This document shows positions 10,308 through 20,683 of a stretch of 64,000 nucleotides of DNA, in pieces (position 1 is the stretch's first letter; every line of letters starts with the position of its first letter). The notes beneath the pieces are model-generated. The model was given only the letters and a program-made list of their open reading frames with translations. It made no database searches and was not told the origin of the DNA. The position numbers and the translations under genes were made by a program. Source of the stretch: Legionella lytica (GTDB lineage Bacteria > Pseudomonadota > Gammaproteobacteria > Legionellales > Legionellaceae); contig NZ_CP071527.1 in the NCBI RefSeq assembly GCF_023921225.1, positions 2,508,501 through 2,572,500 on the forward strand, written 5' to 3'.

Positions 10308-10447
10308 TGACAACTCCGTAAATTTTTAGAGGTGATAATGATAGCACGCTAGAACTTGGAATCCCAAGTCCATTTGCGTGAAATTGGTTAGGATAATACG
10401 AAAAAATGCAATAGAATTTCTTTAAGACAAATATTAGTGTTTTAAGT

Positions 10448-11146
10448 TTATGCGTGCTGCAACATTTTAATCTGTTCGATTAATTGATCATAACCTGCCT
10501 CTACATTTATGTAATTATTTTTAGCTAAATAAATAGACAGTGAACCATCATCTGTTGCCGTAGATTTTTGTAATACACCATTATAACCCTTGCTTTTTAA
10601 ACGTAAAAAGTCACCAATTCGGGTTACTAAGTAAAAATTTCGGTAATACTTTCGCGGATGCATATGAATAGCTTGCGCATCATTTTGCAGCGATTTTCCA
10701 GGCAAGTAATCTTTAAGTGAGTACGATGCATTATTATGTACAGCAACAACCTTACCTCGGGGTAATATTCTTTTTATTTTATCTGCTAATTTTTTAACTT
10801 CTCGATGGGCTTCTGGGCTGTATTGACTAAGACTAGTTAAGGTTTTTTTAATGCCATTGTCGGTAAAAATTCTATTGGGATCAAACTCATAACGCTTGTT
10901 GCGCAAATTAAATACAATATTGCGACCACCAGAATGGACTAACGTAATCAAGCTCCCACCTTCTTTCTTAACCACCGCCTGCGCTGCTTTTAACGCTGTC
11001 TGTTCATTGTGGTGCACATGAATAAATGTTTTACCTCGACCAACAGTATGCTTAATCTCAACCTTTTCATCACCAACCATCACAATATGGTTCATTGCAT
11101 AGGTAAATTGAGAGAAAAATAATGAAACGAGTAAAAAATATCGCAT
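10448..11146 (-). CDS. secreted protein of unknown function
   Basis: The 232-residue protein has an N-terminal signal peptide (MRYFLLVSLFFSQFTYA). The mature part contains a regular set of polar motifs: FIHVHHNEQTA near residue 42, LVHSGGRNIVF, FDPNRIFTDNGI near 93, VAVHNN near 137, HMHPRKYYRNFYLVT, and FLRLKSKGYNGVLQ. The spaced His/Glu/Asn residues look like a metal- or phosphate-dependent hydrolase core in the periplasm, but I cannot name the family and do not assign a reaction. It stands alone between icd and the divergent rluE. Confidence 0.7.
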   Translation of the reverse strand: MRYFLLVSLFFSQFTYAMNHIVMVGDEKVEIKHTVGRGKTFIHVHHNEQTALKAAQAVVKKEGGSLITLVHSGGRNIVFNLRNKRYEFDPNRIFTDNGIKKTLTSLSQYSPEAHREVKKLADKIKRILPRGKVVAVHNNASYSLKDYLPGKSLQNDAQAIHMHPRKYYRNFYLVTRIGDFLRLKSKGYNGVLQKSTATDDGSLSIYLAKNNYINVEAGYDQLIEQIKMLQHA

Positions 11147-11287
11147 AGATTCAGTTCACGTTAATATAGAAACTGGTCGGCATTGTATAATAATTGCCCT
11201 AAAAACACAAATCATGCGGAGATTGGCTTCACAAAGCAGAGCAATCCCTCTACCATTAAGACCTTTGAATTTAGGCTAACCGATTTT

Positions 11288-11827
11288 ATGCCAGAACTTA
11301 TTTTACTCAACAAACCTTATGGGGTTGTCTGCCAATTTACAGGCGAGGAACATGATCATACTTTAGCGGAGTTCATTGATATTCCTAATGTTTATGCTGC
11401 AGGACGCTTGGATAAAAACAGTGAAGGCTTATTGTTATTAACGAATGATGGTCCCTTACAACATCGGTTAACACACCCTAAGTTTAATAAGAAGAAATAT
11501 TACTGGGTTCAAGTTGAAGGAATACCTACTGATGCGCAGTTACAGCCTTTAAGAAAAGGCTTAGCGCTTAAAGATATCCGCTTTTTACCTGCAGATGTAA
11601 GAGTTATTGAAGACCCCTCTCTTTGGCCTCGTAATCCCCCTATTCGCTTTAGAAAAAGTATTCCTACGTGTTGGCTAGAAATTATTTTATGTGAGGGAAA
11701 GAACCATCAGGTTCGGCGCATGACCGCAGCTATTGGGTTTCCTACATTAAGATTAGTGCGTCACCGAATTTGGGATTGGGAACTTGGTGGGTTGAATCCG
11801 GGTGAGTACACGATTGTTCAGGCATAG
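11288..11827 (+). CDS. rluE: 23S rRNA pseudouridine synthase RluE-like
   Basis: RluE converts U2457 of 23S rRNA to pseudouridine. The product carries the RsuA/RluB/E/F motifs: LLNKPYGVVCQF at the N-terminus, the catalytic Asp motif AAGRLDKNSEGLLLLTNDG near residue 38, and the C-terminal GKNHQVRRMTAAIGFPTLRLVR. No S4 domain precedes it, as in RluE. The frame is open back to ATG 11183, which would add 35 polar residues. E. coli RluE also has an N-terminal extension, so the start is uncertain; I prefer ATG 11288, where family conservation begins. Confidence 0.87.
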   Translation: MPELILLNKPYGVVCQFTGEEHDHTLAEFIDIPNVYAAGRLDKNSEGLLLLTNDGPLQHRLTHPKFNKKKYYWVQVEGIPTDAQLQPLRKGLALKDIRFLPADVRVIEDPSLWPRNPPIRFRKSIPTCWLEIILCEGKNHQVRRMTAAIGFPTLRLVRHRIWDWELGGLNPGEYTIVQA

Positions 11828-11864
11828 GCTAGCTGCCATCAAATAATGAGGAAAACGTAGTCTA

Positions 11865-11896
11865 TTGTAAGTTGGGGCCCATGGCCCAACCTACAA
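11865..11896. repeat. family A palindrome overlapping the mreD stop codon
   Basis: Arms TTGTAAGTTGGG (11865-11876) and CCCAACCTACAA (11885-11896) differ at one position and flank an 8-nt loop. The right arm includes the mreD stop codon (11891-11893) and part of its last Leu codon. The element lies between convergent rluE and mreD and may terminate both. Confidence 0.8.
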
Positions 11897-12372
11897 TTGG
11901 CGATAAGCAAAACGCGGTAAAAGCGTATCTTCACCTAATAAACGAATCCATGGCCATAAAAACATACCTACAAAGGCACTCGCGACAGGCATAAACATAC
12001 TGTATTTAAAACCAAGCAGTGCAGTAATTAACGCGATAATTGCTTGATATAACAAGCAGAAAAAGCCAATTAAAAAGATTTGCTGCATCATGGAGAAAAA
12101 CTGAAATCGTCTGGATTTACTGGAAGCAAGCCAAGTCACTAATAATAAAGCAAAAGAATGTTCACCGATCACGGTTGCCAACAACACATCAAGCATCAAA
12201 CCCACAAGCAATAAAGTAGTTTGATTAAAATTTCCTGGGAGAAAATATTCAATATACAACACCAGCAATAAAACCCAAGGCGGTCTAAAATCAGTAACTA
12301 ATTCCGGCATAGGCAATATGGATAAAATCAATGTAATCATAAACCCTACGGCCAAGCGTAAACGAAGATTCA

Positions 12373-12373
<1 letters not shown>
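11891..12373 (-). CDS. mreD: rod shape-determining protein MreD
   Basis: MreD is a small polytopic inner-membrane partner of MreC in the elongasome. The 160-residue protein has about five hydrophobic helices and the family features LVLYIEYFLPGNFNQ and GLMLDVLLATVIGEHSF. It overlaps the mreC end by one base, and its own stop codon lies within a dispersed palindromic repeat. Identity rests as much on the mreB-mreC context as on sequence, since MreD is poorly conserved. Confidence 0.9.
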
Positions 12374-14604
<2,231 letters not shown>

Positions 14605-14925
14605 TTAATTAATAACAAATACTTCATTTAATTTTTCTTTGTTAGCAGTAACAAAACGCTGCCCAATGCCCTTAACTTCCGAAAGCTCTTCAATTGATTT
14701 AAAACCTTTATGACTGGTACGATAAGCAATAATAGCCTCAGCACGCTTCTTGCCTATGCCTTTAAAGGAACCAATTAAAGAAGTTACATCCGCTTTATTG
14801 AGATCAATCTTTTGGGAAACAACTACAGCTTGTTTCTCAGGATGAGCGCTTGGCGTTTTACCCGCATGCGCCGAGAGGTTTACTGCCAATAATGATAATG
14901 CAGCAGCAAGTATTTGTGCTTTCAT
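14605..14925 (-). CDS. comEA: ComEA-like periplasmic helix-hairpin-helix DNA-binding protein
   Basis: The 106-residue protein has a signal peptide (cleavage near Ala21, ALSLLAVNLSAHA). After a short polar linker comes a ComEA-type double helix-hairpin-helix: IDLNKADVTSLIGSFKGIG near residue 42, then KAEAIIAYR-type helix, and FKSIEELSEVKGIG near 77. ComEA binds incoming double-stranded DNA in the periplasm during natural transformation. The length fits the short ComEA of gammaproteobacteria. It stands alone, with a small hairpin (GACCC/GGGTC, 14952-14967) upstream of the start. Confidence 0.85.
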   Translation of the reverse strand: MKAQILAAALSLLAVNLSAHAGKTPSAHPEKQAVVVSQKIDLNKADVTSLIGSFKGIGKKRAEAIIAYRTSHKGFKSIEELSEVKGIGQRFVTANKEKLNEVFVIN

Positions 14926-15123
14926 AAATTTCTCCTAATTGTTGGACTGAAAGACCCGTTCCAGGGTCGGTTGCAGTATCCCAATAATTAGATGAACTGT
15001 CTAGATTTTTTTAGATGATTTTAGGTGGTTAATCAATTGTATAGCTTTAGCCCGAATTATCACGATTAAACGCCGGTAAAGCTATCAATTAATTGAAACG
15101 TGGTCTATGAATCACACATATAA

Positions 15124-15942
15124 TTACAATGGAGTAAAACTTGAGCCCTCATTAGCAAGACCATCTTTTTCGCTCGATGATTCCTCAGAATTCACTGAAG
15201 GCCCCTCCATTTTATTGATATTTTCGTGCCACGGTTTGTTATCACGAGCCACATTTTCTATTTCTAAAACGCTATTAGCATTAAAATAGGTTTTAAAAAA
15301 AGTTACAATTTTTTGCCAAATAGAGGTCTGATTATTTTGTAAAAATCTAAAAGCCTGCTCTGCTTCGGGACTTTTGCTTATTTGTGTAACATTAAAATTA
15401 TAAATAGCAATCCTTTCCAGCGTTATGTCAACTTCAACCCGGGCTTGTAGGGAATCTTCTCTTGGATCTGTCATGATATTTTGCCAAGTACCATTGAAAA
15501 CCAGTTTGACGTGATTTGGGCTTTGAACCTCAAATTTAACATCGTAATCGGAGCGCATCAAAAAGTTATGTCCATTTTCTAGCAACAAGCCGTTTAAAAC
15601 GTTGCCCATGGCATAATGCACTCCAGCTTTACACTGTAACAGCATTGTCATAGCTTTATTCTGCATGACTTGGTCGATAACCCCTCGTGAGCGTAGCCCT
15701 TCGCGTAACGCATCAAGTGTTATTATTTGCCCGCTGTCGAACATTGTCTGCAATTCAGGAAATACAGCATAAGATTCTCCGCGCCCCACTTCATTTTCGT
15801 CTTCAATTCCAAAATCATTAATAACGCCTTCGGATTTAAATTTAAATACTATGTCACCAATCTGTTTTATTTTACCAAAAAAGTTTAGCCGCTCTGGAGA
15901 GGAATAAATTAAATTTAAAGTCTTACCCATAATTGGCACCAT
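15124..15942 (-). CDS. unknown protein with acidic Ser/Glu-rich C-terminus, candidate secreted effector
   Basis: I do not recognise this 272-residue protein. It lacks a signal peptide and membrane segments. Residues 1-230 look like a mixed alpha/beta cytosolic domain (for example FKFKSEGVINDFG, VHYAMGNVLNGLLLENG, VEVDITLERIAIYNFNV). The last 30 residues are low-complexity and acidic: a GPSVNSEESSSEKDG run followed by a hydrophobic-containing end, GSSFTPL. Glu-rich stretches 10-20 residues from the end plus hydrophobic residues near the terminus are known from Dot/Icm substrates, so an effector role is a reasonable inference, not a demonstration. It lies in an accessory block with two other such candidates. 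Confidence 0.7.
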   Translation of the reverse strand: MVPIMGKTLNLIYSSPERLNFFGKIKQIGDIVFKFKSEGVINDFGIEDENEVGRGESYAVFPELQTMFDSGQIITLDALREGLRSRGVIDQVMQNKAMTMLLQCKAGVHYAMGNVLNGLLLENGHNFLMRSDYDVKFEVQSPNHVKLVFNGTWQNIMTDPREDSLQARVEVDITLERIAIYNFNVTQISKSPEAEQAFRFLQNNQTSIWQKIVTFFKTYFNANSVLEIENVARDNKPWHENINKMEGPSVNSEESSSEKDGLANEGSSFTPL

Positions 15943-16038
15943 AACATTAGAAAATATAATTCTTATTATACCGCCTAATTATTATCAAAAAATTAAACCT
16001 GGAATGGTCGGCATGTTCATCCCCAGGACAAAAGAGAC

Positions 16039-17259
16039 TTAAGCTGCTTCTGCTCCATCAAATTCACTGTCATCAGATTCAGTATTAGACAAACGATTAA
16101 AATGCCAAGAACAGTAAAGAGACCCGATTCCACAAGCCATTAAGCCTAAAGGTAATGCATTAAGTGTTCGCATGAGAAAATAAGCGCTAACAATGGTTAA
16201 TAACGAGGAGCCAAACATTCGTACGGTATGAATAAACGCCAGGGCAACGCCAGTATTTTCTTTAAAATCGGCAAGCATTAAGGACATTACTGCCGGCGCA
16301 ATAACACTAATCCCTAAATTACAAATCAGAGCAAACGATAAAGCATACAAGTTAAATCCATAGACAGTGGAGCTTACCAACATCGCAAAGCCGCCTAAGA
16401 GTATAAGCCAACTTCCCATATAAATAGTGGATGCCATACTAAAATACTTGCGTAAATGAATGCCTAAATAATTACCTACGATGATATTTAATCCATTAAA
16501 AATAAAAATAATCCCATAGGCCAAAGGCGAAAAACCCAATTGGTCAATAATCAAATAAGAGGAGTTAATTACTGAGAGCATCACTGCTGCGAAACTAAAC
16601 ATCATGATCAATGAACCGTTCCACAAATAAGAAGAGGGTAAAATTTCTTGATATGATTTTATTACTTTTTTAATTGAAAAAGGTTGTTGAGGTGCGGTCC
16701 AAAATGGCGATTCAAAAAGTCCTTTACGTGTTTGCAGCAGTAATGCTATGCCGATAAAAGCCATTAACGCAAAATTTGCTTGCCAGCCACAATAAATAAA
16801 AATTAGAGATCCCAAAACAGGAGCGAGAATTGGCGATATTGAGACAATCATGGAAACATAGGATAAGACTTTTGCCCGTTCTACGGCATCTTCAAAATCT
16901 CTAGAAGTTGAAAAAGCCACTAGGTTAGCGCAACATAAAGCAAAACCTTGTAAAGCGCGCCCTAAAATCAAAACCTCTATGTTAGGAGCGAAAACACATA
17001 TTAAACTCGCAATAACAGCAAGCCCTAGACTAGCCGGTAATAAACGCCGGCGACCATAATGATCTATCAATGGCCCCCATATTAATTGAGCACACCCAAA
17101 AACAAATAAATAAATACTTAAAGTAAGTTGGCTTAAATCGTGGGTAGTGCCAAAGTAAGTAGTAATGTATGGCAATGAAGGTTGGTACAAATCAAATGTT
17201 AAAAAGGAAAAAGCAGAGAGTAATCCGATAAGTAAAATAGATGATTTTGATTGCGGCAT
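16039..17259 (-). CDS. Bcr/CflA-type MFS multidrug efflux transporter
   Basis: The 406-residue protein has twelve predicted helices. It starts with the DHA1 Bcr/CflA signature region: SFLTFDLYQPSLPYITTYFGTT in helix 1, then LSIYLFVFGCAQLIWGPLIDHYGRRRLL with the GPLxDxxGRR loop A motif, and ILGRALQGFALCC. Proton-driven export of small drugs from the cytoplasm is the expected role; the substrate is not predictable. It is a single gene with a short acidic C-terminal tail. Nothing in its neighbourhood indicates a regulator. Confidence 0.88.
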   Translation of the reverse strand: MPQSKSSILLIGLLSAFSFLTFDLYQPSLPYITTYFGTTHDLSQLTLSIYLFVFGCAQLIWGPLIDHYGRRRLLPASLGLAVIASLICVFAPNIEVLILGRALQGFALCCANLVAFSTSRDFEDAVERAKVLSYVSMIVSISPILAPVLGSLIFIYCGWQANFALMAFIGIALLLQTRKGLFESPFWTAPQQPFSIKKVIKSYQEILPSSYLWNGSLIMMFSFAAVMLSVINSSYLIIDQLGFSPLAYGIIFIFNGLNIIVGNYLGIHLRKYFSMASTIYMGSWLILLGGFAMLVSSTVYGFNLYALSFALICNLGISVIAPAVMSLMLADFKENTGVALAFIHTVRMFGSSLLTIVSAYFLMRTLNALPLGLMACGIGSLYCSWHFNRLSNTESDDSEFDGAEAA

Positions 17260-17581
17260 AATAATTAATAATAAAAAAGGAGCTATTTTAGTTCACTTTG
17301 ATTTTATTTTCTATGATTAATTCGCCTAGCCATATAATTTTAACTGCAGGCTGTTGAGTGCGTTAGGAACGTATTAATGTGTCAGAAAAAACTAGATAGC
17401 AATATTTCTTAAATACTGAATAAATAGTCTAAAATTCAATAATTATATTTATTGGATGATTTTTCATGGTTAATCATAAGCACATAGTTATATTGATTAT
17501 TATTTTAATTTCTATCGCTCTAATTATTTTTAATTAAAGAGTCGGCCCCTCCTAAGAGTTATGCATCGCCATTCAATGAGC

Positions 17582-17602
17582 AGCCAAGGTCATGCCTTGG
17601 CT
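17582..17602 (+). terminator. hairpin AGCCAAGG/CCTTGGCT, possible terminator
   Basis: Perfect 8-bp arms surround TCATG and are followed by TTGCTTATC, a weak T-tract. It lies 45 nt after the small frame at 17466-17537. Confidence 0.4.
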
Positions 17603-17789
17603 TTGCTTATCATCTTAGTAAAGCATTCATAATGAGTTTTCTAAATTTAAAAAACAAAAGCAAAGCGGGACACTCTACACAAAAAAGAAAAACGGAGATT
17701 TTCAATCTAAGAAAGTTAGAGTTCGCCTCTTGAATTACTGCTAAAAATTCAATACATAATCTTTAAATTTAACGCCCAAAACCAGCACG

Positions 17790-17812
17790 AATACCGTATT
17801 TTTTACGGTATT
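17790..17812. terminator. hairpin AATACCGTA/TACGGTATT with T-loop
   Basis: Perfect 9-nt arms (17790-17798 and 17804-17812) enclose five T. There is no T-tail, so terminator function is doubtful. Confidence 0.3.
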
Positions 17813-18111
17813 TAAATATACATCACGACATATAATCATACATTATTTTAGTTGGTGCTCAGCGTTTGATATAGTTCATTAATGATTTTTTCACTTTATT
17901 TCATGTACTTAGAAGTAATACAACAAATGTCATTATTTTCTTTTTTTAGCTCTAAACCTGATAGACGATTCCAAGATATAAGCCCACTCATGGACCTTCT
18001 GGCATTTAAGTTCAAGGCAAATCGCTTCGAAAGGCATCGTCAACTTAACTAGTGAAGAAGCAAGAAAATAGCAAAAGTTAAATTGAGGGCGCCCTCATTA
18101 CATTAATGCAG

Positions 18112-18909
18112 TTACTTTAATGAGTTCTTATTAGTGCATTCATCTTGATTTGTTGAGTTATTTTTCTCTCCGGAAAAAAAGGTATTATGATTGTCCTGAG
18201 AGAAGGAATTGACTACCAATTGTTTTTCTTGCATTGGAGGAGAGGCATCCAATATGCTGGTCGAGGATGTTCTAAAAGGATTAATACAGCCATCCCAAGC
18301 CATAAATGCGGTCATATCATTAAAGTAGCTCAGCGTAGGAGGGTTTAAAGATAGGACTGTGTCAGATAGCATTAGCTTACGGACATTTGCCAATAGTGTT
18401 TTTTGTATTTTTTCGTGCTCCGCGTCATTTAATGCTTTATGTTGATAACCTAAGGTGATATGAAAAGGAAAAGCAATATTTTTAGTTAAATTAAAAAATG
18501 TAGCAATGCTCGCAATTTTCTCTTTTTGTACTGATGAAATATCTACTACTAATTGCAATACAGGCTTGGTAATAATCTTGGTACTTTTTGTAATTGAAGG
18601 AGAGAAATTTAAAAACATCAGCAAATGCTCATGTAGTAATTGGAAAAATGTCAAGTTCTTATCAATAAATTCCAGCCACTGATCTTCAGGTGTATGATTT
18701 TGCACAAATAAATTATAAGTAGTCATATGATAACTGGTTACTGGAAGCAATGAATAGTGCTCGGCTATAAGAGGGTCTTGCTGTAAAAAATTAAATATAT
18801 TTTTCCAAAACGGCTCATCCTGAATGGTGGATATAACTGATAATCCCGGAAATGATGTGAATTTTCCATCTTCATTTATTTTGCCCATAAATAACTCACA
18901 AAGGTACAT
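18112..18909 (-). CDS. 2H phosphoesterase-like protein (DUF1868-like), candidate effector
   Basis: The 265-residue protein carries two His-x-Thr motifs in the arrangement of 2H phosphoesterases: LPVTSYHMTTYNLF near residue 58 and FPFHITLGYQ near residue 150. The first is typical of the DUF1868 branch, and the spacing of about 90 residues fits the two-lobed fold. Family members hydrolyse 2',3'-cyclic or 2'-5' phosphodiesters, but the substrate here is unknown. No signal peptide is present. The C-terminal 50 residues are polar and Asn/Ser-rich, outside the domain. The next Met (MGKINEDG, residue 8) is an alternative start. It is divergent from the next gene, with a shared 130-nt promoter region. 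Confidence 0.7.
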   Translation of the reverse strand: MYLCELFMGKINEDGKFTSFPGLSVISTIQDEPFWKNIFNFLQQDPLIAEHYSLLPVTSYHMTTYNLFVQNHTPEDQWLEFIDKNLTFFQLLHEHLLMFLNFSPSITKSTKIITKPVLQLVVDISSVQKEKIASIATFFNLTKNIAFPFHITLGYQHKALNDAEHEKIQKTLLANVRKLMLSDTVLSLNPPTLSYFNDMTAFMAWDGCINPFRTSSTSILDASPPMQEKQLVVNSFSQDNHNTFFSGEKNNSTNQDECTNKNSLK

Positions 18910-19038
18910 TTTAATCTAAATTTTATATGTTTTTAGTGATTAAGTAAAATATTTTGCATTAAACGAACTTTTTTTCCACCAATTGATCATTAATGTATCT
19001 ATAATATGGAGACATAAAGTTCGTTATTAGGTGTCAAT

Positions 19039-20361
19039 GTGGCTAAAAAGACAATATCCCCCGGTCAAGCGGTATTACTACTCATAGACCATTATAAAAA
19101 AAAATCATCCGATAAAGACATAAAAATATTAACAACTTTGTATTTAAATGGCCTATGTAATCCCACCGATTGCTCGATACTTGATCGGTATGTCGATAAT
19201 AATAAGAGTATTTTCCGACCTTATAAAATCCTCGCAGAACCTTCCGTGATCAATAATGACCCTACGCGCAGGTATTTTGAAACCCATTTAGCGTATGAAA
19301 CGCTAATGCATGATACCCACGAAGTCAATCTTAATAAACTAATCAAATATGTAAATAAATTAGAACTATTGATTAAAAATAATGATCCTGCCCGTTATCA
19401 AAAATGCCATTCTGTATTAGGAGGAAATTCAGAAGAAAGTGACTCTAATGTGCAGAAAGAATATGCTGACTACATGAAAAGGCTTAAGGCAGGAGAATTA
19501 TTTTCAACACTAAAAGCAAATCAAAAATTAGTTATTGAGTTATTTATTCGAGCATCTTTTCTTGCAGTAAATTGCGCTCAATCAAATAAGATTAATCTTC
19601 CTCTTGATATTTATGGAAAAGGGATTTATGCAGAAGATGCGCGCGGAAAAGAACTATTACCAACAACACCGCATGAGGCTTCCAATCATGCAGGTAATGT
19701 TCGATCCAAGCATTTTGGTTTAATGAAAGGACACATGCCTTTACCTGGGGATGACAATGCTATGGCAGAATCGATCATCCCTTTTCTAAAAGGTAGTGAT
19801 CAATCACGATTTGTGTTTGGAAAGCTCTGGACGGCATTAAACTTTTCCCGCCAGATGCATCCATTTTCTAATTCTATTTCCGGTAGTATGCTTTGTCAGT
19901 TGCGCACGCTATCCTTTTTTAATCAAAAAAATGAAGGTTATTTTAGTGAATCACATCAGGAGTTTCAGGCTTTTTTTAAACTCTATATTTCCACTCTTTT
20001 ATTTTATAACGGTGGTCATTCTTTATTTGAGTTTGTTGCTCCGCTCATCTTATTACCTGCTATTCATAATGAATTCAGCAAAAATAAGATAGATTTTACT
20101 ACCCTTACTATAGCCAACATTTTTAGCTCTGATCCGATACCATTAAATAAAGCCCTAGATAAAGCGATTGCTTATAATTTTCAGCATTTACGAAAGCAAT
20201 TTCTCAATGACGAAATAGTCCTTTTTAAATGGCCTAAACGAAAGCGTGATAATGATTTGGAAGAAAACAAAAAATTAAAGTTTACTTCTGAAGAACCTTT
20301 CGAGGAGGAACCAGAAAAAAATGAGGATATAAAAAGCACGTTACTTTCACCAAAGAAATGA
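19039..20361 (+). CDS. unknown 440-residue protein with basic NLS-like patch and Glu-rich tail, candidate effector
   Basis: I do not recognise the main domain (about residues 75-385), which is helical and has no signal peptide or membrane segment. It includes GHMPLPGDDNAMAESIIPFLKG near 231, LWTALNFSRQMHPFSNSISG near 263 and LLFYNGGHSLFEFVAPLILLP near 320; the spaced His residues could be catalytic. After it comes WPKRKRD (398-404), which resembles a monopartite nuclear-localisation signal. The tail FTSEEPFEEEPEKNEDI ends STLLSPKK. Such a Glu block close to the C-terminus is a known feature of Dot/Icm substrates. Start is GTG 19039 with AGGTG 5 nt upstream. Nuclear targeting and secretion are inference. 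Confidence 0.75.
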   Translation: MAKKTISPGQAVLLLIDHYKKKSSDKDIKILTTLYLNGLCNPTDCSILDRYVDNNKSIFRPYKILAEPSVINNDPTRRYFETHLAYETLMHDTHEVNLNKLIKYVNKLELLIKNNDPARYQKCHSVLGGNSEESDSNVQKEYADYMKRLKAGELFSTLKANQKLVIELFIRASFLAVNCAQSNKINLPLDIYGKGIYAEDARGKELLPTTPHEASNHAGNVRSKHFGLMKGHMPLPGDDNAMAESIIPFLKGSDQSRFVFGKLWTALNFSRQMHPFSNSISGSMLCQLRTLSFFNQKNEGYFSESHQEFQAFFKLYISTLLFYNGGHSLFEFVAPLILLPAIHNEFSKNKIDFTTLTIANIFSSDPIPLNKALDKAIAYNFQHLRKQFLNDEIVLFKWPKRKRDNDLEENKKLKFTSEEPFEEEPEKNEDIKSTLLSPKK

Positions 20362-20683
20362 AGTTATTCTATTAAATAGCTTAAGGTTAGTATCAACTTG
20401 GGGCTGAGCTACCATAAAGATTGATTTCTAGGGTAGCTCAGAGACGGAGTAGAACTGCCGACGAAGATCTTCAATTCAAATACTTTAGGAACCTTGCCTA
20501 ATTTTTAGAGCCTGTAAATTATTGAGTCAAACTTATCATGTGTTAAACAAACTCCATCAACCGCTCTTCGAATTCAATCATAAATCGATTAAGAACGGGT
20601 TTCCATTTTTTAGAGGCACTCATTATAGCAAGAGGTCAATAAAGCCTATGTTCTATAGAACATAGGCTGATACAACTACAATT
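20362..20683. other. 322-nt region with inverted repeat and a possible transposase scrap
   Basis: An inverted repeat, TGAGCTACC (20405-20413) and GGTAGCTCA (20432-20440), has an 18-nt loop. On the minus strand 20543-20623 is a 26-codon frame (starting MSASKKWKPVLNRF) that looks like the N-terminus of a transposase or other truncated gene, but it is too short to assign. Confidence 0.4.

Larger units (their letters stand above)
17260..18111. other. 852-nt AT-rich region without a confident gene
   Basis: No gene can be defended here. It contains two hairpins (17582-17602 and 17790-17812) and a 23-codon frame at 17466-17537, starting MVNHKHIVILIIIL, that would encode a single membrane helix but has no clear ribosome site. 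A frame opening at 17902 closes after 15 codons. The stretch may hold regulatory sequence or decayed genes. Confidence 0.5.

Noticed and set aside
17902..18052. Possible 49-codon gene continuing to the TAG at 18050
   Set aside because: A T-run at 17941-17947 puts a stop (17947-17949) in frame after about 15 codons.
19820..19900. HPFSNSISG in the 19039 protein as a Fic motif
   Set aside because: Fic needs HPFxxGNGR; the Gly-Asn-Gly-Arg part is absent here.
19039..20361. SidE-type phosphodiesterase domain in the 19039 protein
   Set aside because: The catalytic His-containing motifs I recall from SdeA do not match this sequence.
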